Shown here piece after piece: positions 1-7,983 of a DNA stretch of 64,000 bases. The notes under the pieces were generated by a model that worked only from the letters and a program-made list of their open reading frames with translations, searched no databases and was not told where the DNA came from. Source of the stretch: Lutimaribacter saemankumensis (GTDB taxonomy: Bacteria; Pseudomonadota; Alphaproteobacteria; Rhodobacterales; Rhodobacteraceae); NCBI RefSeq assembly GCF_900100005.1, contig NZ_FNEB01000001.1, positions 1 through 64,000 on the forward strand, read 5' to 3'. The position numbers and the translations under genes were made by a program. Every line of letters starts with the position of its first letter. Position 1 is the first letter of the stretch.

Positions 1-167
1 TGACCAAGCTGTCGCGCGTGCCGACATCCCAATTCGGGCAAGCTGCCTGTGCCGGGCCAAAGCTGCCTGAAAATTGGACGAAGGCGTCCCTAGCCTTCAT
101 ACCTAGGTCCGCTTTGGGCTCCTAGCTGCCGTTCGCCGCGGTATGTGCCAACGTCTTCTTTGCGGAC
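1..167. other. non-coding left flank of the IS-bounded block
   Basis: No coding region is visible here. The stretch holds two copies of AAGCTGCCTG 20 bases apart (from positions 40 and 60). The second belongs to a 19-base string that recurs with two mismatches at 35559-35577, upstream of the cyanate operon. Homology to the IS6-type element starts only at 168, so this is host flank or other debris. Confidence 0.5.
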
Positions 168-305
168 AAACCGGACATAGAGCATCACCGCCAGGCGGAT
201 GATTTCGGGATCGGTTTTGAAGTACTTGAAAGGCGAGCGCTTGGTCATCCTTAGAGGCTACGAAAGCCCCCTGCCTGCCTCAAGCCAAGTTAATCTGACA
301 AGACC
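168..305 (-). mobile_element. truncated IS6-family element, 5' end only
   Basis: Read on the minus strand, this stretch matches the left end of the element at 3360-4177. It carries the terminal sequence GGnnnTGTCAGA (294-305), a conserved leader and the first about 25 codons of the transposase (ATG at 246-248, starting MTKRSPFKYFKTDPEIIRLA). Similarity stops abruptly at 168, inside the codon run for YVRF, so the rest was lost by deletion or rearrangement. The copy is inverted relative to the right-hand one, and the two 5' ends face each other across a 3-kb cargo. It cannot be active. Assignment rests on the near-identical right copy, whose protein is a clear IS6-type DDE transposase. Confidence 0.85.
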
Positions 306-349
306 ATCCTAGCGTAATAAGAAGGCAATAGTTCAAAACGTGTCGATGG

Positions 350-1315
350 TCATCTACCCTGTGCGCCCCTGCGCAGCCATTCATGGACGAAAGCGAGCTT
401 GCGCTGCGCTGCATGAGACACAAAGAATGGATATATATCGTCTAAACCCATGGAGCGATTGACGTGGTTGATCCCCATGACGACCGATACCGCGACCCGT
501 ATCAGTGTTGTGGCATCAGGCTCTGAATAAGCGTCCCAGCCTGGATAGGGAATGTCCGGTGACGAAAACCCTGACGACACGAAACTGTCTGTTATGTCGG
601 TAAGATGCAGCAGATGTGCCGCTGTCTCGGCCCAATCCTCATGCGGGTGCGCAGAGGCATAGGCTGTCAGGTAGCTTTGGCTCCAATCCGCGGGCGGACC
701 ATTTCTATAGTGACGTTGCAAGGCTGCCGAATAATCTTCGCGCTCGTCCCCGAACTCGACGCGAAATGCATCCAGGAAATCCGCACGTAGGCTAAGACGC
801 CACCAAAGCATGTGGGCGATTTCATGGCGCATGTGACCAATCATTGTCCGGTACGGTTCTTCCAGCGCCTGGCGCCGTGTGGTGCTGAGCACCGGATCGG
901 CCTCAGCCACGCTGATAGTGACCACACCGTCGACATGGCCCATCGCAACCGGGGTTGGTCCGTCAGCAAGCATGTGAAATACAGGGGGCGCGCCGGGATC
1001 TTCGGGACGGAACCAATGCCAGCGGCCCAGATTGTCCAGCGTCCAGCGTTTCGCCGCCTCGGTGAACGCCCAATTGTTCAGCGCATTGGCGGCAGCATGA
1101 TCCGGCGATACCGCGGTCATGGCGCATGATCTGCAAAGCGCCCCCTCCTCGGGTGCAATCCAATTGCAGCCGATCAGGGCACGGTTCGCGCAGAACGGCG
1201 GAGTCGGGATAAACGCACGGGCCTGCGGGTCATAGCCCACCTGCGTGCCATCCGCCGTCGTTAGGTTATGAAACCAAAGCGATCCGAAACCGACCGGGTT
1301 AGAAAAAACATACAT
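350..1315 (-). CDS. putative zinc-binding metallopeptidase (COG4307/DUF2248-like)
   Basis: The 321-residue protein resembles the putative zinc metallopeptidases of the COG4307/DUF2248 type. Visible marks are a cysteine cluster near residues 42-64 (CANR..CNW..CRSC), the block EPYRTMIGHMRHEIAHMLWW with an HExxH site (HEIAH) near residue 165, FGDEREDY, and HPHEDWAETAAHLLHL, where a further metal-ligand glutamate is expected. Family members normally open with a CxxC zinc ribbon. Here the N-terminus keeps only LWFHN and GYD-like remnants without the first CxxC, so one zinc site may be missing or the start may have been lost. The substrate is unknown. The ATG at 1313-1315 has a weak GGAG upstream. 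The gene is divergent from the ATP-grasp gene, both inside the IS-bounded block. Confidence 0.75.
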   Translation of the reverse strand: MYVFSNPVGFGSLWFHNLTTADGTQVGYDPQARAFIPTPPFCANRALIGCNWIAPEEGALCRSCAMTAVSPDHAAANALNNWAFTEAAKRWTLDNLGRWHWFRPEDPGAPPVFHMLADGPTPVAMGHVDGVVTISVAEADPVLSTTRRQALEEPYRTMIGHMRHEIAHMLWWRLSLRADFLDAFRVEFGDEREDYSAALQRHYRNGPPADWSQSYLTAYASAHPHEDWAETAAHLLHLTDITDSFVSSGFSSPDIPYPGWDAYSEPDATTLIRVAVSVVMGINHVNRSMGLDDIYPFFVSHAAQRKLAFVHEWLRRGAQGR

Positions 1316-1645
1316 GTAGGGTGCTCTCCAGACGTGTTCTCGATCACCTCGGATCGTCAGGCTGAAATCTCACGATCAAGTTTGCAACGGGTATCGACCC
1401 GCTTTCTGCACGTTTTTCACCGGCTTGGAAACCGTTTGGCCGCCTCAGACTTCGGTAATTGCGGGCGCGGAGCACCAATGCCCGGATCGGGTCGCTTTCA
1501 TTGGCGCATATCGGCATAAAGCGCGCGACGTCGTTACCCCGACACGCGGCCAGTAAGGGCGGCGCTCTACGCCTGTCCGATACGCCTTGTGCACGCGATG
1601 CGGGCGCATGACCTTAAACTAGTTTGATATGCTAATAAATATGCC
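1316..1645. promoter_or_regulatory. divergent intergenic region of the IS-bounded pair
   Basis: This 330-base gap separates two divergent genes and should hold both promoters. A perfect 10-base palindrome, AAACTAGTTT (1616-1625), lies in an AT-rich stretch just before the ATP-grasp start and could be an operator or part of its promoter. No convincing -35/-10 pair could be fixed by eye. A plus-strand reading frame at 1268-1519 overlaps the 5' end of the metallopeptidase gene and is not supported as a gene. Confidence 0.4.
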
Positions 1646-3232
1646 TTGACTCTTACGCTATCAGACGTCCTTCAGCAGGCCCCGGAAAATCAGGCCAGCC
1701 AGATAGTAAAGCATTATAATTTTTATTTTTTATTGCGAAAAATGATTTTGGAAAAGGATGCCTACACCCATCCTTCAGATGCCAGGCATTGGAAATTCGC
1801 GGAAAAAATGTTAGATTTTCTTAACGAAATATCAGAGCGCCGTGGCCAACCCAACCGATGGGTCGCGCGCTACAGCATAGAAATTGGAGGGCACGACATC
1901 TCTAGATCGACGAAATTCTCGACACTGAAAGACACGCTTGAAATGCCGGCACCAAAGGATGTTTCGGGCTGGGTCGATACCAATCTGGACTCGGTGCGCG
2001 GGACGGAAACGCCTAAAGACCCCAGTAAGGGTTATGTAGCGCTGCTGGGGTGGAGCATCAACGCCATCAAAGCGGCACAGAATTTCGACCGCCGCTATAT
2101 TGTAGTAGCGCCGGATTGGGCCGCGGACTTTTGCGAAGCGAACAACATTCCTTTCATGCCGTGGGATTTTTCGCGACTAAACGACAGGTCGTTCGAGATT
2201 GCCCGCCGTCTGAAAGATGACGGTGTCGATGTTGCGATTCCACTTTTCGAAGAGACGGTTGAATGGGCCGGCGCGATCAACGCCGTTCTGATGGATCAAC
2301 CGCGCATGTATGGCCAATCTATTCTGTTCCGCGACAAAGCCTTGATGAAGCGGCGCGCCCAGTTGGGTGGTATCCGCGTCGGCATTTTCGAAGAAGCCTA
2401 CGAAAAGGACGACATCGTGCGCTTTATGAAACGCGTGAACCAAACCCTGCTGAAACTCGACGGCGACCCGGATGACCCGATCCATGTCAAGGCTTTCGAC
2501 AAGGCTGGTTGCCTCGGGCACCGCATGATCAGAGACATCGAGGATATCGATAAAATTCCGGACGAAGAGTATCCCCTGTTGATGGAAAGCCATCTCGATG
2601 GGTGGGAATTCGCGGTCGAAGCATGGATCCACGATGGAGAAATCAAGTTTCTAAACATATCGGAATATGTGACGCTCGGTTACTCCGTCTTCGTGCCCGC
2701 CACGAAAGAGCTGGAGCAATGGCGTGAGGCAATCACACAGCAAATTGAAAAACTGATCAAAACGTTCGATATCAAGTTCGGCCAGATTCACCCGGAATAT
2801 TTCCTGACATCCGATGGTGAAATGTACTTTGGCGAGGTCGCCTATCGCCCACCGGGTTTCAAGGCATTCGAACTGATCGAAAAAGCTTACGGTTTCAATG
2901 CTTACCAAGCCTCCATTCTGGTCTTTGACCCCAAGAGTACCAAGCAAGAAGTTGAGGCCTTTTTTCCCCGCGAGGTCGATGACGCCAAAGGCTATGCTGG
3001 TTGTTTTGGCGTATATCCGCGCCGTCGCGTGGTCAGCAAACTAGAGATGCCTGAGGAAACGGTTGGGCATCCATACTTCGACACACATGAACTGGTCGAA
3101 CCCGCGCAAGAGACGGTTCCCGAAAGATCCGCTTTCGGCACCCATTGGGGGCTCGTGTTCTTTGTTGGTGACGATCCGATTAAGATGCGAGATCTGCTCA
3201 AAGCGCAGGAGGATTTGGATTTTTACGTGTAA
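1646..3232 (+). CDS. ATP-grasp domain ligase of unknown substrate
   Basis: The 528-residue protein has a helical N-terminus, a Rossmann-like pre-ATP-grasp domain (about residues 128-210) and an ATP-grasp fold (about 230-440). Marks of the fold are FRDKALMKRRAQLGGIRV, the lysine strand HVKAFDKAGCLGH, the hinge LLMESHLDGWEFAVEAW, and the metal-binding HPEYF and GEVAYRPPGF. Such enzymes activate a carboxylate as acyl phosphate and join it to an amine or thiol. L-amino-acid ligases and carbamoyl-phosphate-synthase-like ligases are the closest layout. The substrate cannot be told. The only in-frame start near the 5' end is TTG 1646 with no clear ribosome site; the next ATG is at 1742. The 5' part is markedly AT-rich compared with the rest of the window, which suggests transfer. 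Confidence 0.75.
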   Translation: MTLTLSDVLQQAPENQASQIVKHYNFYFLLRKMILEKDAYTHPSDARHWKFAEKMLDFLNEISERRGQPNRWVARYSIEIGGHDISRSTKFSTLKDTLEMPAPKDVSGWVDTNLDSVRGTETPKDPSKGYVALLGWSINAIKAAQNFDRRYIVVAPDWAADFCEANNIPFMPWDFSRLNDRSFEIARRLKDDGVDVAIPLFEETVEWAGAINAVLMDQPRMYGQSILFRDKALMKRRAQLGGIRVGIFEEAYEKDDIVRFMKRVNQTLLKLDGDPDDPIHVKAFDKAGCLGHRMIRDIEDIDKIPDEEYPLLMESHLDGWEFAVEAWIHDGEIKFLNISEYVTLGYSVFVPATKELEQWREAITQQIEKLIKTFDIKFGQIHPEYFLTSDGEMYFGEVAYRPPGFKAFELIEKAYGFNAYQASILVFDPKSTKQEVEAFFPREVDDAKGYAGCFGVYPRRRVVSKLEMPEETVGHPYFDTHELVEPAQETVPERSAFGTHWGLVFFVGDDPIKMRDLLKAQEDLDFYV

Positions 3233-3359
3233 AGCAGCGTGATCAAACGTTCGCGTCCGGTGTGTCTTCTACCAACCTCAATCGATCGACGGCCGTTTAG
3301 ATGTTCGCATAGTTTAAGGCCAAAAAATCGATTTTCTTCAGTGTCCTGAGTGTCTTGGA

Positions 3360-4177
3360 GGCTTTGTCAGAGGAACTTGGCTTGAGGCGGGCAGGGGGCT
3401 TTCGTAGCCTTTGACGATGACCAAGCGCTCGCCTTTCAAGTATTTCAAAACCAGCCCCGAGATCATCCGCCTGGCGGTAATGCTCTATGTCCGGTTTCCG
3501 CTATCGCTGAGAAACGTCGAAGATCTGCTCCACGAACGCGGCATCGACGTCAGCCATGAAACCATCCGGTTCTGGTGGAACAGGTTCGGCCCGATGTTTG
3601 CGTCGGAGATCCGGCGGCGGCGTGTTCAGCAGCTACGCGCTTTTTCGCCATGGCAATGGCACGTGGACGAGGTTTTCGTGAAGATCAACGGTGAGCGGCA
3701 CTACCTCTGGCGAGCTGTCGATCATGAAGGCGAGGTGCTGGAAAGCGTCGTCACCAAGCGAAGAAACAAGCGCGCTGCATTGAAAATGCTCAGGAAATTA
3801 ATGCGGCGATATGGCCAGCCAGAGGTGTTGGTCACGGATCGGTTTGCTTCATAAAAAGCGCCGCTTCGCGACATGGGGTGCGAGGATCGGCAAGCTTGCG
3901 GTCGTTGGCTGAACAACCGCGTTGAGAATTCACACCTTCCATTCCGACGACGAGAGCGCGCGATGCAGCGCTTTCGGCGAATGCGAAGTTTGCAGAAATT
4001 CGTCGCCGACCATTCCTCCGTCTTCAACCACTTCAACCAGGATCGCAGCCTCTCCAAACGGGGCCACTCCAAACAGAACCGAACCGCTGCTCTGGCCGAG
4101 TGGCGCGCTCTCTGCGCGGCAAAAGCGGCAGCCTCACTGTCCTTGCAGAGACGAGTTCGAAATAGTCTGACAGCACC
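3360..4177 (+). mobile_element. IS6-family insertion sequence, 818 bp
   Basis: The left end GGCTTTGTCAGA (3360-3371) and the right end TCTGACAGCACC (4166-4177) are imperfect inverted repeats of the form GGnnnTGTCAGA, bracketing a single transposase frame. Length and layout fit the IS6 family. The flanking octamers (3352-3359 and 4178-4185) do not match, so no target duplication is seen; the element has probably recombined since insertion. The truncated inverted copy at 168-305 is the other boundary of the cargo. Confidence 0.8.
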
Positions 4178-4208
4178 CGCAGAGCGGTGTTTGGTTGGAA
4201 GAGCTTGA
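3417..4208 (+). pseudogene. IS6-family DDE transposase with in-frame stop
   Basis: The frame encodes a typical IS6-type transposase: an N-terminal helix-turn-helix (SLRNVEDLLHERGIDVSHETI), the first catalytic Asp in WHVDEVFVKI, the second in LVTD, and the Glu in LNNRVENSHLPFRRRERAM. A TAA at 3852-3854 interrupts it right after the second Asp. Just before the stop an extra C and a missing G cancel in frame, which swaps a few residues. The usual C-terminus (AEWRALCAA) is followed by about 20 extra codons that run past the IS end, so the natural stop seems lost as well. The enzyme is therefore inactive unless complemented. The ATG at 3417 is preferred because the left copy has the same start. 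Confidence 0.85.
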
Positions 4209-4252
4209 ACGAAGCGGCGGCATGGCATGTCAGCCTTGCCGCCGCTGGTCCG

Positions 4253-4676
4253 TCAGCTCTTGGAGCGGGCCGCAGCCAACTGTGAGCGTCCGACACGGCG
4301 CTTGAATGCGACCAGACACAGCATCGCCACACCCAACTCCAGGACAAGCGCGGCGAGGATGCCGGTTGACGGCAGCCCCTCGATCGCGAGCCCAATCAAA
4401 CGTCCCGCCGGAAACGCGAGAAAGACGGTCAAGGACGCGGCTTTCGATACCGCTGCCATTGCTGGCCGCAAGATGCCCATAAGCATCAGAAGGCCGAATG
4501 CCGCGAGACCCGCGGCCGGTGCGCGCAGTTCGCTGAGAAGACTGGCGTTGCCGTCGAGCGTAATGCCATAGCTGGCGTAGAAGGCGTGCGGGGCGGCCAG
4601 AATGGCGGCACCGATGCCGAAAGCCGTCAGCCCGGAGATGCCTAGCGCGATCTTTTCCAAGGTTGTCAGTGACATG
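4253..4676 (-). CDS. DUF4345 small membrane protein
   Basis: About 140 residues, nearly all hydrophobic, with about four transmembrane helices and the family-like segment ILAAPHAFYASYGITL followed by LLSELRAPAAGLAAFGLL. It resembles the DUF4345 family, whose function is not known. The ATG at 4674-4676 is preferred over an in-frame ATG five codons upstream because AAGGAA sits at proper spacing. It lies 29 bases downstream of the NmrA-like gene on the same strand and is probably co-transcribed with it. Confidence 0.75.
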
Positions 4677-4705
4677 GGGTTTCCTTTCATGAAGTCAGAC
4701 CGCCA

Positions 4706-5533
4706 TCAGGCGGCAACGGACCAGGCTCCGGCGGTTGCGGCGGCAGACGCGAAAACCGTAAAGTCGCGCGGTTTCCGGCCAAGAGCACGCTCGACACCAT
4801 CGGTCGTTTGCGCGTTGCGCCCGTCCAGCGTTTCCCGCGCGATGGCCGTGAAGACATCGGCGACGAAGTCATCGGCGGACTCCGCGAGATTGGCGTGGAA
4901 GTCTTCGAAGGTGATGGGAACATGCAGGATGGGGCGCCCAACGCTTTGTGTCAGGACGTCGGCCATTTCGGCGAATGTCATCAATCGCGGTCCCGTCACC
5001 TCGTAGGTTTCGCCGGTATGGCCGGCGGTGGTCAGCGACGCGACGACGACGTCTGCAATATCGTCGATGTCGATAATCGGTTCGGCGATGTCTCCTCCGG
5101 GCATGGGCAGGATGCCGGCCAGGATCGGATCGCGCAGGTAGCCTTCGCTAAAGTTCTGTGCGAACCAGGCGGCGCGAACGATCGTGAACGGAATGCCGGA
5201 CGCGCGGACGACCTCTTCGCCGAGGCGCGCGTGATGCTCTCCGCGTCCCGAAAGCAGCACGATGTGCCGCAATCCGCTTGCCGCGGCGACCCTGGTGAAG
5301 GCCTGGAGCTTTTCCACGGCGCCCGGAAAGGCGAGATCGGGAAAATAGGTGACATATGCCTTCGCGACGCCGCTCAGGGCGGGGGCCCAGGTGGACGGGT
5401 CTTCCCAGTCGAAGGGAATGTCGGAACGCCGCGCGCCGCGGCGGACGGCAAAGCCCTTTTCTTCAAGCTTTCTTGCAACGCGGGAGCCGGTCTTGCCGGT
5501 GGCGCCGACGACGAGGATGGGTTGGTCTTTCAT
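4706..5533 (-). CDS. NmrA-like NAD(P)-binding oxidoreductase
   Basis: This 275-residue Rossmann protein begins ILVVGATGKTGSRVARKLEE, the glycine-rich dinucleotide-binding loop of the atypical SDR/NmrA family. It continues with HIVLLSGRGEHH, FTIVRAAWFAQNFSEG and TYEVTGPRLMTFAEMADVLTQ, as in NAD(P)H-binding proteins related to quinone reductase QorB and azoreductase-like sensors. A substrate cannot be assigned. The ATG at 5531-5533 follows AAGGAGA; the upstream extension of the open frame is low-complexity and not real. DUF4345 lies downstream. The AraC gene starts 178 bases away in the opposite direction, so it is the likely regulator of this pair. Confidence 0.85.
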   Translation of the reverse strand: MKDQPILVVGATGKTGSRVARKLEEKGFAVRRGARRSDIPFDWEDPSTWAPALSGVAKAYVTYFPDLAFPGAVEKLQAFTRVAAASGLRHIVLLSGRGEHHARLGEEVVRASGIPFTIVRAAWFAQNFSEGYLRDPILAGILPMPGGDIAEPIIDIDDIADVVVASLTTAGHTGETYEVTGPRLMTFAEMADVLTQSVGRPILHVPITFEDFHANLAESADDFVADVFTAIARETLDGRNAQTTDGVERALGRKPRDFTVFASAAATAGAWSVAA

Positions 5534-5710
5534 GGTCTGTCTCCTTGCTAGAGTTCGATGACCACGGGATAGCCGCCCAGATCCGCGCAAATATTGACCG
5601 GAGCCGCCAAGGTTTTGACCCAGCCCGCCAGGCGGGCGCGGTGACACGCGGTCACGGCCCGGCTATGATCACGCCATGCGCGTCTTTGCATCAGTCAGAA
5701 CACTGCGGCC

Positions 5711-6709
5711 ATGGGCTATGTAACCTCGCTTTTCGCGCGGAAGATGGTGGCGGCCGTGGGCGCCGCCATCGATCCCAAAGAGGCCCTTGCCGGGGTCGGC
5801 ATCGATCATGATGCGCCGTGGGATCCGAAGGTCATGATCGCGGCCGAAGACTACTACGACCTGCTGGAAAAGATGGCCCGGACGATCGACATGACCGATC
5901 TGCCCGTGCATGTCGGCGCCTCCATGAGATGCGACGACTACGGGGCCCTGGGCCTTGCCTGGAAGGCCGCGCCCAATCTGATGGCGTCCTGTTCACGGAT
6001 CGAACGATATGCGCGGATCTGGACTGGCGTCGTGACCTATGAACTCAGGCCGGATCCAAGGGGCGTTCTTTTCGTCCTGCACCGGCCGGGCGAACGGCGG
6101 CTTGGAATGCGCCTGTCGAACGAGGCGACTTTGGCGAGCGCGGTTTCGATATCGCGGCAGGTCTGCCCGGTTCCGTTTTCTCCTATCGAAGTTTTCGTCC
6201 AACACAAGGAACCGAGGTCAAAGGCATTCCACGAGGCTTGGTTCGGGTGCCCTGTCACGTTCGATGCGAAACTCGACGCGGTTTTGATTTCGCACGAAGC
6301 GATGACGCGGCCCAACATCCTCGGGGATGAAGGGATCTCGCGCTACCTGATATCCCATCTGGACGAGGAACTCGCCGAAGTTCCAACCTCGCCGCCGATC
6401 GTCGGGCAGGCGAAAGACTTGATCGCCCGTGGTCTTAGCGAAGGCACACCGCGGATGGCGGACATTGCCAAGGGTCTTGGGTTGAGCGTCCGATCCTTTC
6501 ACCGTCGATTGTCGGAACACGGATTGACCTTTCAGGCGCTCACCGAGCAAACGCGGCGCGAGCTTGCCGAGGGTCTTCTCAGGGACGAGCGGTATTCTCT
6601 GGCCGAAGTCGCCTTCCTGACCGGCTTCTCCGAGCAAAGCTCCTTTACGCGTGCGTTCAAGCGGTGGATCGGAACGACCCCGGCAATCTATCGCAAGGCG
6701 CAAATGTGA
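5711..6709 (+). CDS. AraC-family transcriptional regulator
   Basis: The 332-residue protein has an N-terminal ligand domain of the arabinose-binding-like type found in OruR/ArgR-like AraC proteins (about residues 15-210). Its C-terminal AraC/XylS DNA-binding domain (about 235-330) contains two helix-turn-helices: MADIAKGLGLSVRSFHRRL and LAEVAFLTGFSEQSSFTRAF, ending GTTPAIYRK. It is divergent from the NmrA-like/DUF4345 pair and probably controls it, perhaps together with its own gene. The inducer is unknown. Confidence 0.9.
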   Translation: MGYVTSLFARKMVAAVGAAIDPKEALAGVGIDHDAPWDPKVMIAAEDYYDLLEKMARTIDMTDLPVHVGASMRCDDYGALGLAWKAAPNLMASCSRIERYARIWTGVVTYELRPDPRGVLFVLHRPGERRLGMRLSNEATLASAVSISRQVCPVPFSPIEVFVQHKEPRSKAFHEAWFGCPVTFDAKLDAVLISHEAMTRPNILGDEGISRYLISHLDEELAEVPTSPPIVGQAKDLIARGLSEGTPRMADIAKGLGLSVRSFHRRLSEHGLTFQALTEQTRRELAEGLLRDERYSLAEVAFLTGFSEQSSFTRAFKRWIGTTPAIYRKAQM

Positions 6710-6806
6710 TCTTTTCCGCCGCCTCGTTTGGGCAGCTTGAGGGGCTTTCAATCCTGCCTTCTCGCACCCGGTTAATGCGCAGTCTGGCCCGCAGGGGGGG
6801 GCAGGG

Positions 6807-6822
6807 TCAGTCTACAGACTGA
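6807..6822. terminator. short hairpin between convergent genes
   Basis: TCAGTC-taca-GACTGA is a perfect 6-bp stem with a 4-base loop between the convergent AraC gene and the FMN-dependent dehydrogenase. It has no U-tract, so a role as terminator is only suggested by position. Confidence 0.35.
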
Positions 6823-6849
6823 ATCCTCCCGAAAGTACCCCGCGGCGGC

Positions 6850-7983
6850 TTAGCGAGCCAAAGCCGAAGATCCGACCCCTTCGAAGGATGCTGCGCCCAA
6901 CTGGCCGAGCGCGCGGACGAGTTCGAGCTTTAGGATGTCCATGGCGCGTTGACCACCGGGCGTACCGCCGGCACCGACCCCATAGGCGAAGGCCCTACCG
7001 GCGAAAACGAAATCCGCGCCCAATGCCTTGGCGCGCAGAACGTCGGCACCGCGGCGGACGCCGCTGTCGATGGCGATACCGATCTTTCCGGTAACGGCAT
7101 CCGCGATGGCTGGCAGGGCTTCGATCGTTGGCGGACCGAAAGCCACCTGGCGGCCGCCATGGTTGGACACGACGATCCCGTCACATCCCATATCGGCACA
7201 TGACACGGCGTCTTGCGGGTGAAGGATACCCTTCACCAGAAGCTTGCCTTTCCACCGGTCCCGCAATCGTTCCAGAGCGTCCCAGGTAAAGCCGGGTGTG
7301 ATCAGCGTTTTCTGCACATCCGCATAAGACGTGGCGCTTTGCAGCAGGTCGGCGTAATTTGCGACGTTCGGTTTGCCGTGGCGCAAGGTTTCCAGCGACC
7401 AGCGCGGGTTCAGCGCAAGGTGCAGAAGAACCTCGGGTGTGATGCGGAACGGGACAGCCAGTTGGTTGCGAATGTCGCGATCACGCTTCCCTGCGGCAGG
7501 CACATCGGCGGTGACGACCATCGTGTCGTATCCCGCCGCCTCAGCCCGCGCGATCAATCCTTCGGTTACGGTGTCATCGCTGGAAACATATAGCTGGAAC
7601 CAGCCATTGCCGTCTGCGGCCTCGGCCAACTCTTCCAGGGTCGTGGAGGCTGCGGAACTGGCGACATACGGAACGTTCTCTTTCGCGCAGAGCCTGGCGA
7701 GCGTCAGGTCGGCATTCGGCCAGAATGCATTGAGCATCCCGATCGGGGCCATGCCGAAAGGCAGGTCATAGGTCTTTCCGAACAGCCGCGCGCGCGTGTC
7801 TATGGCCGACACATCCACCATGTAGCGCGGCGTTAACTCCACCTCCTGGAATGCCTGGCTGTTGCGCCGCATGTTGCGCTCGTTTTCGGCTCCGCCGTCG
7901 ACAAGGTCGAAGGCGAAGCGGGGAATCCTGCGCCTGGCCATCAGACGCAGATCGTCGATCGAGGCTGCGCGTTCCAGTCGCAT
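6850..7983 (-). CDS. FMN-dependent alpha-hydroxyacid dehydrogenase (LldD-like)
   Basis: The 377-residue TIM-barrel flavoprotein belongs to the lactate/mandelate/glycolate oxidase family. Marks are the N-terminal IPRFAFDLVDGGAE, the FMN-binding APIGMLNAFWPN with SSAASTTLEELAEA, the catalytic SNHGGRQ, and IDSGVRRGADVLRAKALGA for phosphate binding. These enzymes oxidise an (S)-2-hydroxyacid to the 2-keto acid. It is the last gene of a minus-strand operon, and its ATG overlaps the preceding SDR stop by one base. In this context it most likely oxidises L-lactate or a related hydroxyacid released by the FAH-family hydrolase at 19302. That link is inference; mandelate- or glycolate-type substrates remain possible. 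Confidence 0.85.
   Translation of the reverse strand: MRLERAASIDDLRLMARRRIPRFAFDLVDGGAENERNMRRNSQAFQEVELTPRYMVDVSAIDTRARLFGKTYDLPFGMAPIGMLNAFWPNADLTLARLCAKENVPYVASSAASTTLEELAEAADGNGWFQLYVSSDDTVTEGLIARAEAAGYDTMVVTADVPAAGKRDRDIRNQLAVPFRITPEVLLHLALNPRWSLETLRHGKPNVANYADLLQSATSYADVQKTLITPGFTWDALERLRDRWKGKLLVKGILHPQDAVSCADMGCDGIVVSNHGGRQVAFGPPTIEALPAIADAVTGKIGIAIDSGVRRGADVLRAKALGADFVFAGRAFAYGVGAGGTPGGQRAMDILKLELVRALGQLGAASFEGVGSSALAR

Noticed and set aside
1268-1519. 83-residue plus-strand frame near the metallopeptidase start
   Set aside because: Overlaps the 5' end of a real gene on the other strand, has no ribosome site and no recognisable sequence.
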